From Sphaeroforma sirkka (Eukaryota > Opisthokonta > Ichthyosporea > Ichthyophonida), in the NCBI GenBank assembly GCA_001586965.3, contig LUCW03001668.1, positions 30,001 to 94,000 on the forward strand: DNA of 64,000 nucleotides. The letters are read 5' to 3'. Shown here one piece after another: positions 42,501 to 56,420 of the stretch. The position numbers were made by a program, and so were the translations under genes. The notes beneath the pieces were generated by a model, which had not been told where the DNA came from, searched no databases, and was given only the letters and a program-made list of their open reading frames with translations. Every line of letters begins with the position of its first letter. The first letter of the stretch is position 1.

Positions 42501-43623
42501 CTCTCAAGCTCTGACTGGGTTTGCTCATGCGCCTCCTTCGTGGCCTTTGCTTCTTTACGCGCGTCCTCTAACTCTGTTTTGGTGGCCTTGATCTCTGTAT
42601 TTGCACTTTTTAGCTCGGCCTTGGTGCTTGCAAGCGCTTCCTTCGAGCTCTCGACTTCTTTGCTAACATTGTCCAACTGGTTCCGCGGCGTCTCTGACTT
42701 TTGGAGCGATTCCTGCATGTGCTCTGTGAGTGCCTCGTTGGTCTGCTTGGTGATTTCGTGTTCGTGTTGGGCTATGTGATTGTCTACACCATTCATGTCC
42801 TTTAGCTTATTCTTTCCGGTCTTGGCTGCCGTTTCTAATTCTGTGTCGTTGTTTGTACTACCCTCCACAGCTGCTTCTGTGCTTACATCTGCGTTCGACA
42901 CATCAGTCGCTACTGCCTGTGGGCCACGAAAAATGTAACGTTTAGTAGGTTCGAATTCCTCAGCATAGTGGACACGCGGTTTCTCGCAAAGTGACGTTGA
43001 ACAAACTGTGGTACTTGGATATCAGTAGTTTTTAACACCTGGTGCTGTGCGAATAACGACAAATACTTAACACCCTAAAGGGAACAGCAAGGCACTGGAA
43101 ACAAAGATCTTACAACAAGCCATAGAAAATGAATCAACGGCGCAGCAAATATGACACCTTACCTTTTTCTTTTTCCTCTTCCTCTTTTTCTTTTTCGCCG
43201 CGGCGGACGCCCCACTTATTTCACTCACTTCCACTGCATTGCTCTATGTCGTAAACAACAAAACCACAAGTATAGTATGATGAAGATCCATCCACGAATG
43301 GAGACACCGTGCTGGCAGATACGAGCCGATACTGCTACATTTAAGATTTGTATACCTATCCTTAACCTTCGACATGGTATATTCTGCACACCCGATCTTG
43401 GTGTATAAACAGGGTCCGGAATAATATAAACATCAGTGAACTATGATGGAAGTAGGCTGCAATGATATATTGTAGAAATGATATCTACATAATCGACTAT
43501 ACTAAAATAGGTGTAGATACATAAAGATATATATATTGCGATATCTCAGCAAAAGTCTAGCAATAATCGCCTCCCCTATTTTTGGTGTTTCAATATCTAT
43601 ACCTGTATCTATATCTATATTTG

Positions 43624-43700
<77 letters not shown>

Positions 43701-43822
43701 ATTTATATACACGTGTTTGTGTATCAATATGAAAAAACGTGCACACACACAACATATATATATATGATATAAATGTACATATATATATATATATATATAA
43801 AATGAATGTATATATGTAAACG

Positions 43823-43859
<37 letters not shown>

Positions 43860-43865
43860 ATACAA

Positions 43866-43909
<44 letters not shown>

Positions 43910-43940
43910 TATATACATATATACGGCATTAAAAAATGGG

Positions 43941-43980
<40 letters not shown>

Positions 43981-44175
43981 GAAATATATATATATACATA
44001 CATATACATATATATATATATATATACAAATCTATTATTTAAAAAAATAAACATAATATATACACATGCATATAAATATATAATGCGAAGATACAGCCAA
44101 TGGGGCCCCAGATGGAGAGATCCTATATATATATATATATATGTATGCATATGTATGTATGTATGTATATATGTA

Positions 44176-44215
<40 letters not shown>

Positions 44216-44388
44216 CTCCTCTTTTGTGAAACAAACAAGAGGTGTATGACATAGCAACAAGATAGCGGTTTCGTATGCTGTTCTTTTGATTGTACATATC
44301 ATTGTAGTAAAATTATTGTTACCTGGTCTGAGGTTTGAAGAGGTATCGTATCCTCTGGTCCTGGGGATGTAGCGTGGGTGGCCATCAT
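39534..44388 (-). CDS. Coiled-coil protein with C-terminal FYVE finger
   Basis: Eight exons on the minus strand: 44388..44323, 43243..43163, 42916..42127, 41385..41282, 41068..40991, 40558..40469, 40119..39989, 39588..39534; phases agree; 464 residues. A run of eleven Lys/Arg at 39-49 is followed by a long Glu/Lys/Gln coiled coil (about 85-395, with repeats such as [19 protein letters not shown]). The end (404-464) is a FYVE zinc finger: [10 protein letters not shown] is the phosphoinositide-binding motif, and GSVRICTMC supplies the RVC motif and last cysteine pair. Ligands: C415, C420, C433, C436, C441, H444, C458, C461. The first pair is CX4C instead of CX2C, His replaces the sixth cysteine, and the usual WxxD is reduced to WQLA. 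By family it should bind PI3P on endosomes and act as an EEA1-like tether or scaffold; the partner is unknown. Exon 3 could use nearby donors, but 42127 alone keeps phase with exon 4. Confidence 0.9.
40628..40845. repeat. AT microsatellite in FYVE-gene intron
   Basis: (TA)n blocks broken by TTATAGGTAT words, in the intron between the exons at 40558 and 40991. Confidence 0.93.
43624..44213. repeat. AT/TG microsatellite in FYVE-gene intron 1
   Basis: (TA)n at about 43624-43682, (TG)n 43682-43700, several more (TA)n blocks to 44030, then ATGT-rich sequence and a final (TA)n at 44178-44213. All lie in intron 1 of the FYVE gene (43244-44322). Confidence 0.96.
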
Positions 44389-46827
<2,439 letters not shown>

Positions 46828-48244
46828 ATGGTAAGATAATTTGTGCTGGAATAGCGACTTCACGCATGCATATACCCTCGTCAGCCAAATGATAGTTAGT
46901 GTATCTAACATGAAACAGACACAGGATCATAAATGCATGTACATATTTCTCAAAAAATAGACTCTGACGATGGAGCACTATTTGAAGACTTTTGTCACAG
47001 CATTATTCAGCACAACTTTTCGACGGAAAATACAAAATACAACAGGTTTATCTCTTTAAGAAGTTAGGATCGTCGAATATGCATGTATTCATGAAGTGGA
47101 ACACTTTCTCGTGCATAATCTTGTATGTGCGACAGCCATCTCAGCCACTGTTCCGTGAATCGAGTCCTGTTCAGCGATTTCAGAAACGGCAAACCAGACA
47201 CATACACATACTCGAATATCGAAAACCCAGACGCGTCTTCGATCATTCATCGTCGAAAATGTGAGCATCGGATAAAGAAAACAGCATGGGTGTCAACTTC
47301 TATGGCCCTATAGATCGCTAGACCTAATTGACAGCACAAGTAAAAGAAACTAGGGGAAATTGTTATAGCAGATAACCCAATAAGTTTTGCCATCAGCCAA
47401 TTGTGAAATTGGGCGATCGAAAGCAAATCACACAGGATTAACAACCAAACACAATGCCATCTTGGAACGCAGCTCCATATGCTTCTATAATAGACTGACT
47501 CAGTCTTAGACTGAACATGTGTCGTCACCATCACATTCACACGATCTCGGCACCATATTTCTCACTATATTTATAGGTGAACATTCCTAAATCGCGCAAG
47601 ACCTTCTGCAAGGGCAAAGAGTGCAAACGCCACCGTCTGCACAAGGTCACTCAGTACAAGGCCGGTAAGGCGTCCCTTTACGCTCAGGGTAAGCGTCGTT
47701 ACGACCGAAAGCAGTCCGGTTTCGGAGGTCAGACCAAGCCCGTTTTCAGAAAGAAGGTATGCATGTCTTGAGTATTGATTAGATCATTATCCTGTCATTA
47801 ATATGTAAGCTTGCGGATTTAGACTTTGATGGCTGTGTATGTATATTGAGTATAAAATATCAGAGTGCGTTTAATTCGTGCTACTTTAAAAAAAGCGAGA
47901 AATTTGCTTTGTTTTCACAATTACTGTGGTGATCGTTTTAGTGATCGCTCAAAATTGAGATAGAGAAGAATTGTTCACGTGATGGTTGGTGCTGATTCTA
48001 CTTACTGATGGTTGTCGATATCTTACTATCCTGATGTCAGTCTTGAATTATATATATATATTTCTCATTACGCGTATATGGATATACCCTACCTTTGTAC
48101 ATACAGGCTAAGACCACCAAGAAGATCTGTCTTCGTCTGGAATGCACTCACTGCAGAGCAAAGAAGCAGCTCGTGATTAAGCGATGCAAGCACTTCGAGC
48201 TGGGTGGAGACAAGAAGCGCAAGGGCATGGCCATTGCCTTCTAA
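46828..48244 (+). CDS. RPL36A: 60S ribosomal protein eL42 (L36a/L44)
   Basis: Three coding exons: 46828..46830 (only ATG, followed by GTAAGA), 47577..47756, 48107..48244; 106 residues, exactly the family length. It is a zinc-binding protein of the large subunit near the E site. The sequence is nearly canonical: [76 protein letters not shown]. Zinc ligands are C12/C17 (CX4C, as in yeast) and the CTHC pair with a later Cys-Lys-His. Residue 56 is proline, the form linked in yeasts to cycloheximide sensitivity. The ATG-only first exon rests on position and donor quality and on the known habit of ribosomal-protein genes to put an intron right after the start; no other ATG fits in frame before the acceptor at 47576. 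Confidence 0.98.
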
Positions 48245-50532
48245 AGGTTTTATTTACCACAAGTTCGTTTATTGTATGTGCATTTCGATGAATTAGTGAC
48301 GCAAATGATAATATATAAACGGTGTAAAGGCTTAGAGAAACTCGAATTGTACTGTCACTTCGATTTACTATATGGAAGCGGATTTGTCACTCTAATCCTG
48401 TCTGTTTACGATTGCTTTTTTCCATTACTCTTTGTCACTAGAAATGCATCTTAGAATTGTGACAATTTGTCGTTTCCAGGTTAGAGAGGCTATGTCTAGG
48501 GTTTCCACTCGTATTGTGGCATAAAATGTTCCTTGTAAATTAGCGTATGTGGTGCGGGATACTGTCATATTGAGGGCTATAAACGACAATATTGTACATC
48601 TTATCATATTTTACTAGTAAGGCGTGTGTTTGTTCCTTGCAATTGTGTGGCCATGATATATACATTTTGCGTGAAACATGGCACCAATAGCCTCTATTGT
48701 AAACGCAATGCTAGGTCATGAAGAGTACAATGCACGTGATCGTTACGTATTTTCAAGGGTATCTGTATCGGGAGAGGACCTTTGTAATCTGCCATTTCTT
48801 AACTGAACCCTATTTTCTGGGCGAGGCATTGTGTTACATAGCACTGATAGATGTGTTAACAGATAATGTCTAGCACCGTCCAGTCTTCAGATTTATTGTA
48901 TATCTATCCGGAGGTTTATTTATTGTAGTCACTCTTCATATTGCTTTCAGTATTCCGAAATGCGTGTTGCTGGAGTTTACTTTAAATTCTTGTGTGTCTG
49001 CACTTCCAGTCGGTGCCTTCGTGTCGCAATGGCGTTTGTTTTCTGAGTTCTGCGCCTGTGGCGAATATCCTGCTTGTTATGGTGGAGATCGCTGAAATGA
49101 CAGTCGTATGACGAGAAGATATTTAGTTGTAGTTTACATTTAAAGAAAACACCGCGGGACGTTTAGTTTTAGTGAATCAAATGGTTATGCGGTGTGTGGC
49201 TCATTCGGCTCAGTACGCGTGGAATTTTTTTCAAATGTATCAATTTTGGAAACTCTAAATATTGTAAATGAGGATGGGTACATATTGGGCTTAAATATGC
49301 GCACAGAACCTATGCATCAAAAAGAAATGGGTTTGCCGTCCTTGATATCTTCGTATCTGGTCAGTTGTAATGGTGGCGGTAGATGATGTATGCAGTCTCC
49401 TTCTCAGCTGAAATGCGCAAGAAATAGATAATACTTGTATCACTAGCGACTACGTGAAAGTAATACGACAGGTTTGCGTGTGTGGCCGACGGAAAGTGGG
49501 AGAGTGGTACATTACAAATGGTCTCAGCGCGCACGAGATCCTATTGTTGGAGAAAAACATATAGTTAAGTTGCTGCCGCAGAGCTGAGGTATTTTGTCAG
49601 CGCGCATTAAGAGCGTACAGGAGATCGTGAGTTCCATCCTAAAAATGTGGTTGCTGAATGAGAGCAATTATTTATTATCTTTGCGCATTGTTACGACGTG
49701 CTTGGCCATCTACGTTCTATGCCTAGTGAAAACTGTATATATGTGGAGCCTCTGCATGTTGTGGATCACATTGTATTTAATTTGGCCGAACTCTTACCAT
49801 CTTTGCCTCAATGAATTTTATACGTGATGTTAAAGAAGTGAAGATAGAACCGTGAGCATTTGTCGTTCGAGTCCACAACGGATGTGCTTGTCACTTTCGG
49901 AGTCATGTCAACAATTGTGAAAATACCTTCGCTGGGATTAGAAAGTCTGGAAACAACAATAAAGAAACAATCACCCAGCATGGAGGAGTTACTATACTTG
50001 ACTAATGCGAAATGAGGCAGTAAATATCCGCAATTTCAGAGAGAAAGTATCTGTCGTGTTGACACAACAAATGTACTGACAACTGTGAAAACAGATTGAC
50101 GTATGCTTTATGCATTGAATTAATCGAATACGGCTAAGTTCCTCTCATGTTGCCTTCATTTGGTATATATATTTACATACTATTAACTCTATGGTACCAG
50201 ACATATCATGTACGGTATGGTGGATATTCAACGTTCACCACCTATCCTTCTGCAGAGTTTGTATGAAGGCTATGGTATGATGCACGATTTGTCGATTGAT
50301 TTTTTTATTGCTCTTGTTTGAGCCCGGAATTTATTTCGGGCCCCCCCAGAAACCACGAGGGGCCGATTCTGTCCTCTGCTCTGGCTCGTTCCACGAGGAA
50401 GGGTTCGGAATCAAAAAACAATCAGGGGAGATGAATTGAATTCGAAGATCAGCAACATATTACTATCCCCTCCTATATGTAACGTGATACCAACTTGCTG
50501 TTAGTTTTGAATTAGATATAGCAGTAATCACT
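48245..50532. other. Intergenic between RPL36A and OLA1
   Basis: 2.3 kb, AT-rich, no recognised gene. Open frames at 49192-49386 and 49594-49827 (+) have no family resemblance; the second is rich in Leu, Tyr and Trp and could be a small membrane peptide, but nothing supports expression. A short GC patch with a C8 run lies at 50335-50395. Confidence 0.55.
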
Positions 50533-51142
50533 ATGCCACCCAAGAAAAAGCAAGTTACAGAGGAGCCCAAGCCTTTGCTTGGTCGATTCGGAACCAGTTT
50601 ATCCTGTGGAATTGTCGGTGTGCCCAATGTAGGGTATGTATTGCTTGTAGTTGTATTTGTCAAGAGTGGGGTTTGAAGTGTAACTACCGCTTTCCTGTTT
50701 GTTAGTGTTTACAACTCGACACAATTTCTGCACACTTTACATAGGGAATTCGAATGGGATCGCGAGTATGCTTTAAGCGTATGTTGTGAGACTCGAAGCA
50801 GTCAGTGAGCGTATTGGTATATGTTTGTTCTTTCACCGTTTAAAGCAGGTTGCTATCCGTCGTTGACATATATCTTTTTTATCAACTCATTGTATATCCA
50901 CTACTTACACATAAGTTCACAAATTGATCGGACAAATCATTGCGTTTATATACTCGTGTATTGCGAGTCAATTAGCTTGTGCAAATTTAAAAATACTCTT
51001 GTGCGAAGGGAACGTATATCGTAGGCGGCATCGATTTGGGCTATTTTTGTATAAATTTACTATAATTGCGGTGTGTAAGTATATAAATGTATGCCACCTG
51101 AGAGCAACCTGCATTAAATATTGTAGAACATATACTTATAAA

Positions 51143-51241
<99 letters not shown>

Positions 51242-51361
51242 ATAAGTATAAGTATGTATATATGTATGTATGTGTGTATATATATATATATGTATGTATG
51301 TATGTATGTATATAAGTATGTATGTATGTGCATATTGTGTGTATATATATATGTATGTATG

Positions 51362-51403
<42 letters not shown>

Positions 51404-51435
51404 CGTGTGTGCGTGTGTTTGTATATATATAAGTA

Positions 51436-51473
<38 letters not shown>

Positions 51474-51537
51474 CGTGTGTGTGTGTGTGTTTTATGTTTA
51501 GAAAGCATGGAGTCTTTCTTTTATTATTACATGTATG

Positions 51538-51571
<34 letters not shown>

Positions 51572-52024
51572 ATTATATATGCCATTGGTTGTTATACATG
51601 AAGGTGGCTGATTGTTCAATTGTTTTTGGGCTTGCCCTAATTGTTATGCGCGCTGCTAAGCAAACGCCCCCCCCATATTGCGTATATTTTTTCTGCTGGT
51701 CTACTACCCGTGCTTTCTAGTTTCAAGTTCAATCATCCACGTGCGCTTTTCTGAAACTCACCACTACTCAAGCCTTGGCTGCTTCGTCCCCTATTCCTTG
51801 CTGCTTGATTGTGTCCATTGTTTGTGTTCTGCATTTCTCCGTACTGTGAAGATACAAATTACTTTAGGTGTTACTAATTTCTTGTGTTTTTTCCCGTCTC
51901 TCCCACGCTTGCAGAAAATCGACCTTCTTCAATGTGCTGTGTAACATGGAGGCCTTGGCTGCCAACTATCCTTTCGTAAGTCAATGCATCGCTTTTCTTT
52001 GCCGTTTGTTATTTAAACTAGACA

Positions 52025-52063
<39 letters not shown>

Positions 52064-55000
52064 TAACAACACAGGCTTTACGTCGATTGTATTAAATTCC
52101 GACTATTTGATCTTTGTACAGTATGATTTAAGTTTTGCAGAATGTGTGACTGTGGCAGACTCAAATGGCTTCTTAAGTGATTGGGATTTATATTGGATGC
52201 CTTGTGTGTGAACAGAGTGTAGATTCATATCTCTGACTTCAACTAACGCGTGTAGCAATTACGCCCATCGATGTTTAAGTATACATTTATGTAATGCTAT
52301 CAGTCGCATAAGTATCCTTGATTTCTGTGTCAGAATTAAAGTCACCTGGCCTATTATGCAATTCGGTACACATCAAAGGTCGTCGTATGTGATATTGATG
52401 GGTGGTTGTGGTCCTTCTCTCTGCAAGCAAAGATACCATCCTGATAAATATAGAATTCACGATATCTTCGAGAACGGACTAACCGCTTCTATCTCACGGT
52501 CGTTCGTTTTAATTATAACTATCAGGCCACCATCGACCCCAATGAGTCGCAAGTGCCTGTCCCCGACGAGCGATTCGACTTTCTTGTGGAGACACACAAG
52601 CCCAAGTCAGTCATTCCCGCCATCCTGAAGGTGTGGGACATTGCTGGACTAGTGAAGGGTGCCTCCACTGGTGAGGGTTTGGGTAACGCTTTCTTGTCGC
52701 ACATCAACGCTGTTGACGGTATCATCCACATGGTGCGGTGCTTCGACGATGCGGATGTGACCCACGTCGACGGCACGGTAGACCCCGTGCGTGATTTGGA
52801 GACCATCCACGAGGAGCTGCGTATTAAGGATGTCGAGAAACTCATGAAGACTCTACCTGAGCTTAGGAAGCGAGTCGCGCGCAGTGGTAAGGATAAGGCT
52901 GCAGCACTTGCATTGGAGTATGCCGAGAAGTTCTACCAGCACATGGAGGTGGAGAAGAAGGACATGCGTTCGGGTACTTGGACTGCTAAGGAGGTAAGCT
53001 TGTTTATATCTATTTGTGCGACCTTATACTGTATGCGTTCCATTTTTTCTCGATTTATTTTTTGAGATCTGGGAAAGCGATCGGGTTTCGTGTGATTAAG
53101 CACACGGGATGGGCAACGCCGTCTCTCATAACTAACTTCTATCTACCGGTTATTCGGTTGGCAAGAAAACTTCGAACACATATTTCCATAAACAGGAGAA
53201 CTTTATTTTCTAGTAAGACCCGTGTTGTATCGACTGGCTCGCATTGAGAGTTGTGACCTGACCAAGTACAGCACTTCCTAACTTATACAAGTGATTGAGT
53301 GCGATCCTCAGTCCTTGACTTGATGGTGACTTGGATGTTTCAAAATACAACTTGCAGATCGAAGCCGCGAACGACTACCTTTTCCTGACGTCGAAGCCCG
53401 CGATCTACTTAGTAAATCTCAGCGGCAAAGACTATATTCGCAAGAAGAATAAATACATGATGAAGGTCAAGACGTGGATTGACGCTCGTAACCCCGGAGA
53501 CATGATGATTCCCTGGAGTGGAGAGTTTGAGGAGCAGGTGTGTCTCGTACGAGTATAAGATCAGTGGTGTGCCGTGCAAAATTATCCTGTGATACTTAAA
53601 ATTTAGTCAGGGATTGTATCTCTCCAATGACTCAAAATAATAGAATTGTGTAAGAAGTGACTCAACTTTTGTATTTGGAGCCATCTGATAAAATATGATC
53701 CGTAGTTATGGCAATACTCTACTCGAAATTCCAACATCTAGTATTCAGTACAGCACATGTGGCCTATGTTAGGTATTCCGTTAGAGCGTGCAAAAAATGG
53801 CTTTGCTCTTAGCGCCGGTAAACCGAGTGTCATGTAGAATGAATTATTATTATTGTTGTTGTTGTTGTATACTGTTCCATGGGCTTCACATGTCTTAGAT
53901 ATACTATTGTGAAGTATTGCTGATTCGTATCCGCTCCCGCTCTGTCATAGATACGCGAAATGGAGCCCGAGGATCGTGCCAAATACTTAGAAGAGAACAA
54001 AGTGCAGAGTGCGCTGCCCAAGATTATCAAGGCTGCCTACAAGAGTCTGCGTCTACAGTACTTCTTCACCGCTGGACCGTAAGTCATATGTGGAATTGAT
54101 ATGTATTACCAAAGCAGCCTAGTCAGACTAGGCAAGAAGTACAAACTTGTCGTTTTTGTATTTCTCGAATACTTCATCGGTTGTCGTATTCATGGCATTC
54201 TTCCATTGCGATTCATAGTGAGTAGACAGTAAAGTTAGTTGGCCTAGATGTTGACACAGTTTCCTACCGCTCCCACATTCACAGTGATGAGGTTCGTGCC
54301 TGGACAATCCGGGAGGGCGACAAAGGTAACTTATGCTCAACAATTTGTTTCAATTATTCAATGCACACTCCATTATAGTCGGATTTTTTTTTATAAAGAT
54401 CAAACAGTTGCTATCTATATTCGTTTAGTGACAATGACTGCTTTAACGCACTTTCTCAATCGTTGATTCAAATGAAGTAGCACTGAAGTGTTTGTCGTTG
54501 TGTTTGTCGTCATAGCATTTCCCACTTGAGATTTCATTGGTGTGCGTCATTGAAACTTCCCCTATTCTCTTCTCTATACAGCACCTAGAGCCGCTGGAAA
54601 GATTCACACTGATTTTGAGAAGGGCTTCATAATGGCAGATGGTGAGTATTTCTTGCGTTGGTACTAATTTGCTTGCAGCAGATGCTCTAATATTTCCCGA
54701 CTTCTCGCTTGCTTCGCGACTGATTCCACTTGATGTATTCACTTTTTTAAAACCATGTGGGCGTTTAGGTGTGGAAATAAACTAACTAGAATTCCCAATT
54801 ATTATTACAGTCATGAAATATACTGATTTCCACGAGCACAAGACCGAGAATGCCGTGAAGGCGGCAGGAAAATACCGCCAAGAAGGGAAGGTATAGTACA
54901 TATCAAGAATTAGCATGCACGAATGCTATAGTCTCATTTTCAATTCGCGAGCAGCGACAAGTCAATTAGAGCGGCTAAGTCGTGTCTCTTGCTTAAAATT

Positions 55001-55173
55001 CACTTTTTCTGTTCAAACTGTTTTCAGCCCGCGTATGTATCTGACTGGACGTGTTTTCCGCTTCTGTGTCGTTGATTTATATATCAAAACCATCACCGTC
55101 TTTCTCTTGGTTTACTCCACAGAACTACGTTGTCGCGGATGGCGACATTATTTTCTTCAAGTTCAACAACTAG
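50533..55173 (+). CDS. OLA1: Obg-like ATPase 1 (YchF family)
   Basis: Nine exons: 50533..50633, 51915..51975, 52526..52993, 53358..53537, 53951..54078, 54285..54325, 54582..54641, 54811..54890, 55123..55173; phases agree; 389 residues (human 396). OLA1 is a cytosolic P-loop ATPase that binds ribosomes and acts in stress responses. The start [20 protein letters not shown] is canonical. G1 is GVPNVGKST (29-37), split by intron 1; G3 is DIAGLVKG (92-99); the helical domain follows; and the C-terminal TGS domain runs from about [19 protein letters not shown] to [12 protein letters not shown]. The nucleotide-specificity motif at 230-233 reads NLSG, where relatives have NLSE or NMSE. Intron 1 carries a large microsatellite. 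Confidence 0.99.
51146..51585. repeat. TA/TG microsatellite in OLA1 intron 1
   Basis: (TA)n about 51149-51226, (TG)n, then TATG/TATA mixed blocks with further (TA)n at 51370-51393, 51440-51470 and 51541-51566. All lie in intron 1 (50634-51914). A smaller (TA)14 lies in intron 2 at 52028-52056. Confidence 0.96.
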
Positions 55174-55354
55174 AGCAAACATGGCTCGCTCTAATAGACA
55201 GGTAAAAATGGTAAGGAATGGTCGCGGATGATAGTCAGCATTTGTTAATGTACAGAAAATAAACTATCAACCCCGCCTATTCCTGCGGTTATACTAAACT
55301 TTTCAAATATACTTCTATTCTATGCAAACATGTACAGTAAACTCGTCAGAAGTG

Positions 55355-55387
<33 letters not shown>

Positions 55388-56420
55388 AAATTAGTTTGTG
55401 TTTGTTTATTTGTGTGTGTGTGTGTGTGTGTTAAACAGAAATGCAGAAACACGTACTTGTGAATATACGTTTGTATATTGCTAATTGCATATACGTATCT
55501 ATTCCCCATATAATGCATTTACCCTGCGATTATATACTTCTGCAAATGATTATAGACAGTGCGTATAAATGTATAGCAGCGTGTCCGTACTTCTATAGTA
55601 CATGCCCTCTTCTCAAAATTTTGTTAAGGTTTCTATTTGGTTTAGAATGGCTTGGAGAGTCTTTTTAAAAGTCAAAAAAAAATCGCAAATAAATAGCACG
55701 TGCGAGGATTCGTTTGTGATTGTAGTTATCACGATTTGTAAGAAGAACCGAAGCTGTAAGACTCTGATGGGCTGTCAAATGTCATCGTGTGATATTCAAA
55801 TTTCAAAAGTATTAGTTATAAGGCTGTACACAGTAGTCATAAACGTTTCATTTAGCATATTAACAAATGATACACGATTGTTTTTTTCTTCTGTTTCGCA
55901 ACAGTATATGGTCCTTTTCGACCTGATTCCAAGTGATACTACATTGTTTTCTAAAATAAGAGTATAATTGCGATTGGATGAGTTTATCGCCCACAAAAAT
56001 GCAGCGTATGCACCTGTCAAACATCTCACGTATACACTTGCCCTCAAAGCGAACTTCCAGGTGCTCAGGAAGTGGCTCACTGAATAGCAACCTTGTTAAT
56101 GACCGAAAGGTAGTCAGTTGGGACATATTTGAAGTGTAATTTATCAGTGTACTTCGATCGATTAGTACCTATCGGCTATCACTGTAGTGGAAGCAATAGA
56201 CTCAAAGAGAGGTGAACTCGAAAATGGGAGATCCGCTGAATGAATTGCAGTATCACGAGAGGGAAAGTATTCCCCTGGTGAATACCTATTCACCAATACT
56301 CCTAGTGTCGAGTTTTGATGGTTAATAACTTGAACGCATATCACCTGTATATTCCTACTTAACTAATTTTAATATGATCTGTCTTAGGTACTTTATCGTT
56401 CGATATGTATAGCTAAAACA
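55174..56420. other. OLA1 3' flank
   Basis: 1.2 kb without a supported gene. It contains AATAAA at 55258-55263 and a TA/TG microsatellite at 55358-55431. Confidence 0.6.
55258..55263 (+). promoter_or_regulatory. OLA1 poly(A) signal
   Basis: AATAAA 85 bp after the OLA1 stop codon at 55171-55173. Confidence 0.55.

Noticed and set aside
42495-42779. Plus-strand 94-residue Ser/Ala-rich frame
   Set aside because: Antisense shadow of the coiled-coil exon 42127-42916.
47975-48035. C/D-box-like words (GTGATGG, CTGA, TGATGG, CTGA) in RPL36A intron 2
   Set aside because: The first guide space is too short and no terminal stem forms, so a snoRNA is not supported.
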